Below are positions 14,223 through 16,088 of a stretch of DNA of 16,088 nt, one piece after another. The position numbers were made by a program, and so were the translations under genes. The stretch is from Firmicutes bacterium UBA5496. Lineage in GTDB: Bacteria; Bacillota; Proteinivoracia; UBA4975. Under the pieces are notes generated by a model. The model had not been told where the DNA came from, made no database searches, and saw only the letters and a list, made by a program, of their open reading frames with translations. The stretch spans positions 1-16,088 of the forward strand of contig DIPE01000079.1 of assembly GCA_002427015.1 (NCBI GenBank), read 5' to 3'. Position 1 is the stretch's first letter. Each line of letters opens with the position of its first letter.

Positions 14223-14288
14223 ATACCCATACTCAAAGGATATCATAGATTTGCTTGCAGTCAAGGGAAACTGCCATAGAATGGGTAT
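14223..14288 (-). promoter_or_regulatory. Sigma-A promoter of the MarR gene, flanked by an inverted repeat
   Basis: On the minus strand TTGACT (14264-14259) is followed by a 16-base spacer and TATCCT (14242-14237), a good sigma-A promoter about 50 bases before the GTG start. An 8-bp inverted pair, ATACCCAT at 14223-14230 and ATGGGTAT at 14281-14288, brackets it, one arm near the transcription start and one upstream of the -35. The arrangement would suit a repressor that loops or blocks the promoter, possibly MarR itself. Confidence 0.6.
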
Positions 14289-14297
14289 ATGTGTTTA

Positions 14298-15314
14298 TTA
14301 ATGGAAGGACTTATCGGTATCCCCCTGGGAGGCATTTAGAACTGCCCGGGCGGCTTCAGCCGCTAATCCCTGGCCCCGGGCAAATTTCTCCAGGACGTCT
14401 CTGCATTCTTTGCTGCCCGCAGCCGCCAAGACAAGATTGCGCCTAAGGACATTGCTCCCCCGCCAGAGGGCGGCAGTGTTTTGGAAGAAGGCTTTAAATT
14501 CCGCTGCCGGCATGTTGAGCAACTCGCGCAAATCCGGCCAGTTGCCTTCCGCCTCCCCGGAAAGATTGTGGGGACAGGCAAGCTGGCAAAAATCACAGCC
14601 GTAGATTAGCCCATGCCTGCTGAGGGCGGTGCATTGATCCGGAGCAAGAGGCTTTTTAGTGGTAAGCCAGTAAGCCATGCAGCGGTCATAGTCATAGTCA
14701 TTGGCTCCTCCGTAAGCCTTGGTGGGACAGGCCCGCAGGCAAAGGTCACAGTCAGCGCATTGGCAGGCCAAAGGTGTATCAGGGGGCAGCTCCAGGTTGG
14801 TGATAATTAAGCCCAGCCAGACAAAAGAACCCACCCCGGGAACAATGATAAAGTTGTTCTTCCCCTGCCAGCCCACACCTGCTCTTAAAGCATACAGGCG
14901 TTCACAGCCTGGACCGCTGTCAACCTGGACTGTGTACTTAGTTCCCGGCTGCAGCTCAAGAAGATATTCTCCCAACCGGGAAAGCTTGTCTGCCACAAAA
15001 TGATGATAGTCCGGCTCCCCGGCAAAAGGCGACAGATACCCCTTGCCCTTTGCGGGAGAAAAGGGCCTCCGGGAGTAGCGGGCAAAATAGGGAACAGCCC
15101 CTGCCAGCACCGACCGGGCCCCTGGCAGCCAAGACTGAGGAGAACATCTGTATTCAGGCTCCCAGGGCACGTAGGGCGGCTGGGGACGGCTGGATAAGCG
15201 CCTGAGCATTTCCCCGTCGGGAGCCGCGGGAGCAATTCCCAGGGCGCAAAAACCAAGTCTCGCCGCTTTTGTCTTAATCAGTTGAGGAATGTCAGGCTGG
15301 CTGGTCCTGGGCAA
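14298..15314 (-). CDS. queG: Epoxyqueuosine reductase
   Basis: Cobalamin- and Fe-S-dependent enzyme catalysing the last step of queuosine formation in tRNA, reduction of epoxyqueuosine. The 338 residues include the VDSGPGCER...AGVGWQGKNN core (131-154), with D132 in the position of the proposed general acid. Ferredoxin-like clusters follow at C186, C189, C192 and C196 and at C240, C243 and C247. The frame opens with a TTG at 15314, inside the previous gene, and has no strong ribosome site, so the start is the least certain part. It overlaps the receptor-like gene by 23 bases. It ends before a divergently placed inverted repeat and the MarR promoter. Confidence 0.93.
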   Translation of the reverse strand: MPRTSQPDIPQLIKTKAARLGFCALGIAPAAPDGEMLRRLSSRPQPPYVPWEPEYRCSPQSWLPGARSVLAGAVPYFARYSRRPFSPAKGKGYLSPFAGEPDYHHFVADKLSRLGEYLLELQPGTKYTVQVDSGPGCERLYALRAGVGWQGKNNFIIVPGVGSFVWLGLIITNLELPPDTPLACQCADCDLCLRACPTKAYGGANDYDYDRCMAYWLTTKKPLAPDQCTALSRHGLIYGCDFCQLACPHNLSGEAEGNWPDLRELLNMPAAEFKAFFQNTAALWRGSNVLRRNLVLAAAGSKECRDVLEKFARGQGLAAEAARAVLNASQGDTDKSFH

Positions 15315-16068
15315 GTTGTTTGAGATGTTGCCCCAACTCCTTTAAGGCTTGCAGCATGGCGGAAATCTCGGTTGCCGTCAGCTGCTGCAAATCTGATAAT
15401 TCGTTGACAGAACTTGTCCCGGCAGAAAATTCCTCTGAACCCCGCTGAATGCCAGCAAGAATTCTTTCGATATCCAGAATGGACTGGGCGCTGTCATCAG
15501 CCAGAGTCTTAATCTCCTCAGCCACAACGGCAAAGCCCCGGCCCTGTTCACCAACCCGGGCGGCCTCAATGGCTGAGTTAAGGCCAATGATTTTACTGCG
15601 CTTGGCGATTCGCGTAATCGAATCCAGGATTCTGCCGGTGCGCTCCAGGTCGCCGGCAATGCCGGCAGAGGTTGAGGTTAATTGCGCCCCAACCTGGGAC
15701 AATTTCTCGGAATAGTCGTTTAGAAGACTAAGCTGTTTGAGAATTTTATCTATGCTTGCGCTCAGCTGAGCAGAGGCCGCCAAAAAACCGGTGTTGGTTC
15801 CTGAACTGGATTTATCCTTTCCTGCCCCCAGCAGAAGATAAGCTGCTTGGGCCGGCACCACCATAACCTGTTGATCCCGCAGATCGCCGATACAGTCGAT
15901 GACCATGCCAGCAGGTTTCTCTGCCATTGCCTGGGCATAATCCCCATAAACCGGAAAGGGAAATGCCCCCCCCAATTCCGGCCCCGCCGCCCATAGAATC
16001 TGGGCTGTCAGTTGTCGGGACAAACTTTCCACCTGCCCGGGGTCATCAGCATAAATTCCAATCCTCAT
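15292..16068 (-). CDS. Short soluble methyl-accepting-chemotaxis-type signalling protein
   Basis: Cytosolic protein of 258 residues. Its N-terminal ~85 residues (RIGIYADDPGQVESLSRQL and following) form a small alpha/beta region that I do not recognise. A Ser-rich linker follows, then a coiled-coil MCP signalling module with its hairpin tip at about 157-180 (RSKIIGLNSAIEAARVGEQGRGFAVVAEEIK). It lacks transmembrane segments and HAMP, unlike classical receptors, and resembles YfmS-type soluble transducers. The tip keeps GLN and AIEAARxGEQGRGFAVVA but has RSK where QTN is common. The ATG has GGGGAGAGG upstream. It overlaps queG, suggesting cotranscription. The sensed signal is unknown. Confidence 0.85.
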   Translation of the reverse strand: MRIGIYADDPGQVESLSRQLTAQILWAAGPELGGAFPFPVYGDYAQAMAEKPAGMVIDCIGDLRDQQVMVVPAQAAYLLLGAGKDKSSSGTNTGFLAASAQLSASIDKILKQLSLLNDYSEKLSQVGAQLTSTSAGIAGDLERTGRILDSITRIAKRSKIIGLNSAIEAARVGEQGRGFAVVAEEIKTLADDSAQSILDIERILAGIQRGSEEFSAGTSSVNELSDLQQLTATEISAMLQALKELGQHLKQLAQDQPA

Positions 16069-16088
16069 AAAGCCTCTCCCCTTCCATT

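Noticed and set aside
1..16088. CRISPR array, prophage, insertion sequence or integration site
   Set aside because: No evenly spaced direct repeats with unique spacers, no transposase, integrase or phage gene, and the tRNA 3' ends show no duplicated copies in the window.

Overview
All recognisable genes lie on the minus strand and read from high to low coordinates. The sequence looks like a Gram-positive anaerobe of the Bacillota, class Clostridia. Support for this is the sporulation-type GerMN lipoprotein, strong AGGAGG-type ribosome binding sites, frequent GTG and TTG starts, a MarR/racE/gerM/rph/rdgB/yfcE gene order like that of Bacillus subtilis, and a complete coenzyme B12-dependent glutamate mutase cluster typical of amino-acid-fermenting clostridia. 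No genus can be named.

Layout in transcription order. (1) 16068-14298: a short soluble chemotaxis-receptor-like protein overlapping queG (epoxyqueuosine reductase). (2) 14264-13689: a good sigma-A-type promoter, a MarR-family regulator and a hairpin terminator. (3) 13678-13048: a palindrome and possible promoter, a UPF0316 (DUF5698/DUF2179) membrane protein, and a perfect 14-bp hairpin over its stop codon. (4) 12875-6528: murI, glmS, glmL, glmE, mal and a gerM-like lipoprotein gene, closed by a rho-independent terminator. (5) 6488-645: an AtuA-family (DUF1446) gene, a DUF4387 gene, the alpha and beta subunits of a class I fumarase/mesaconase-type hydratase, a P-loop protein with an AlaRS-like putative metal site, rph, rdgB and a YfcE-type phosphoesterase. 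(6) 589-1: a consensus promoter followed by tRNA-Gly(CCC), tRNA-Arg(TCT), tRNA-His(GTG), tRNA-Gln(TTG) and the start of a fifth tRNA, probably Lys, with a heptamer inverted repeat between Arg and His.

How the genes work together. Glutamate mutase (GlmS plus GlmE, maintained by GlmL) turns L-glutamate into 3-methylaspartate. Mal removes ammonia to give mesaconate. The two-subunit Fe-S hydratase downstream is well placed to hydrate mesaconate to citramalate. AtuA and DUF4387 sit between Mal and this hydratase and are probably part of the same catabolic system, with unknown chemistry. No citramalate lyase is present in the window.

The most striking point is the arrangement. The catabolic genes appear to be interleaved, as two blocks, into an otherwise conserved housekeeping string (marR, racE/murI, gerM, rph, rdgB, yfcE), one block on each side of gerM. 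Glutamate racemase directly precedes the mutase, and a terminator separates the two halves of the pathway. Apart from the tRNA region there is no gene-free stretch over 300 bases. I saw no transposase, CRISPR array, phage gene or att site.
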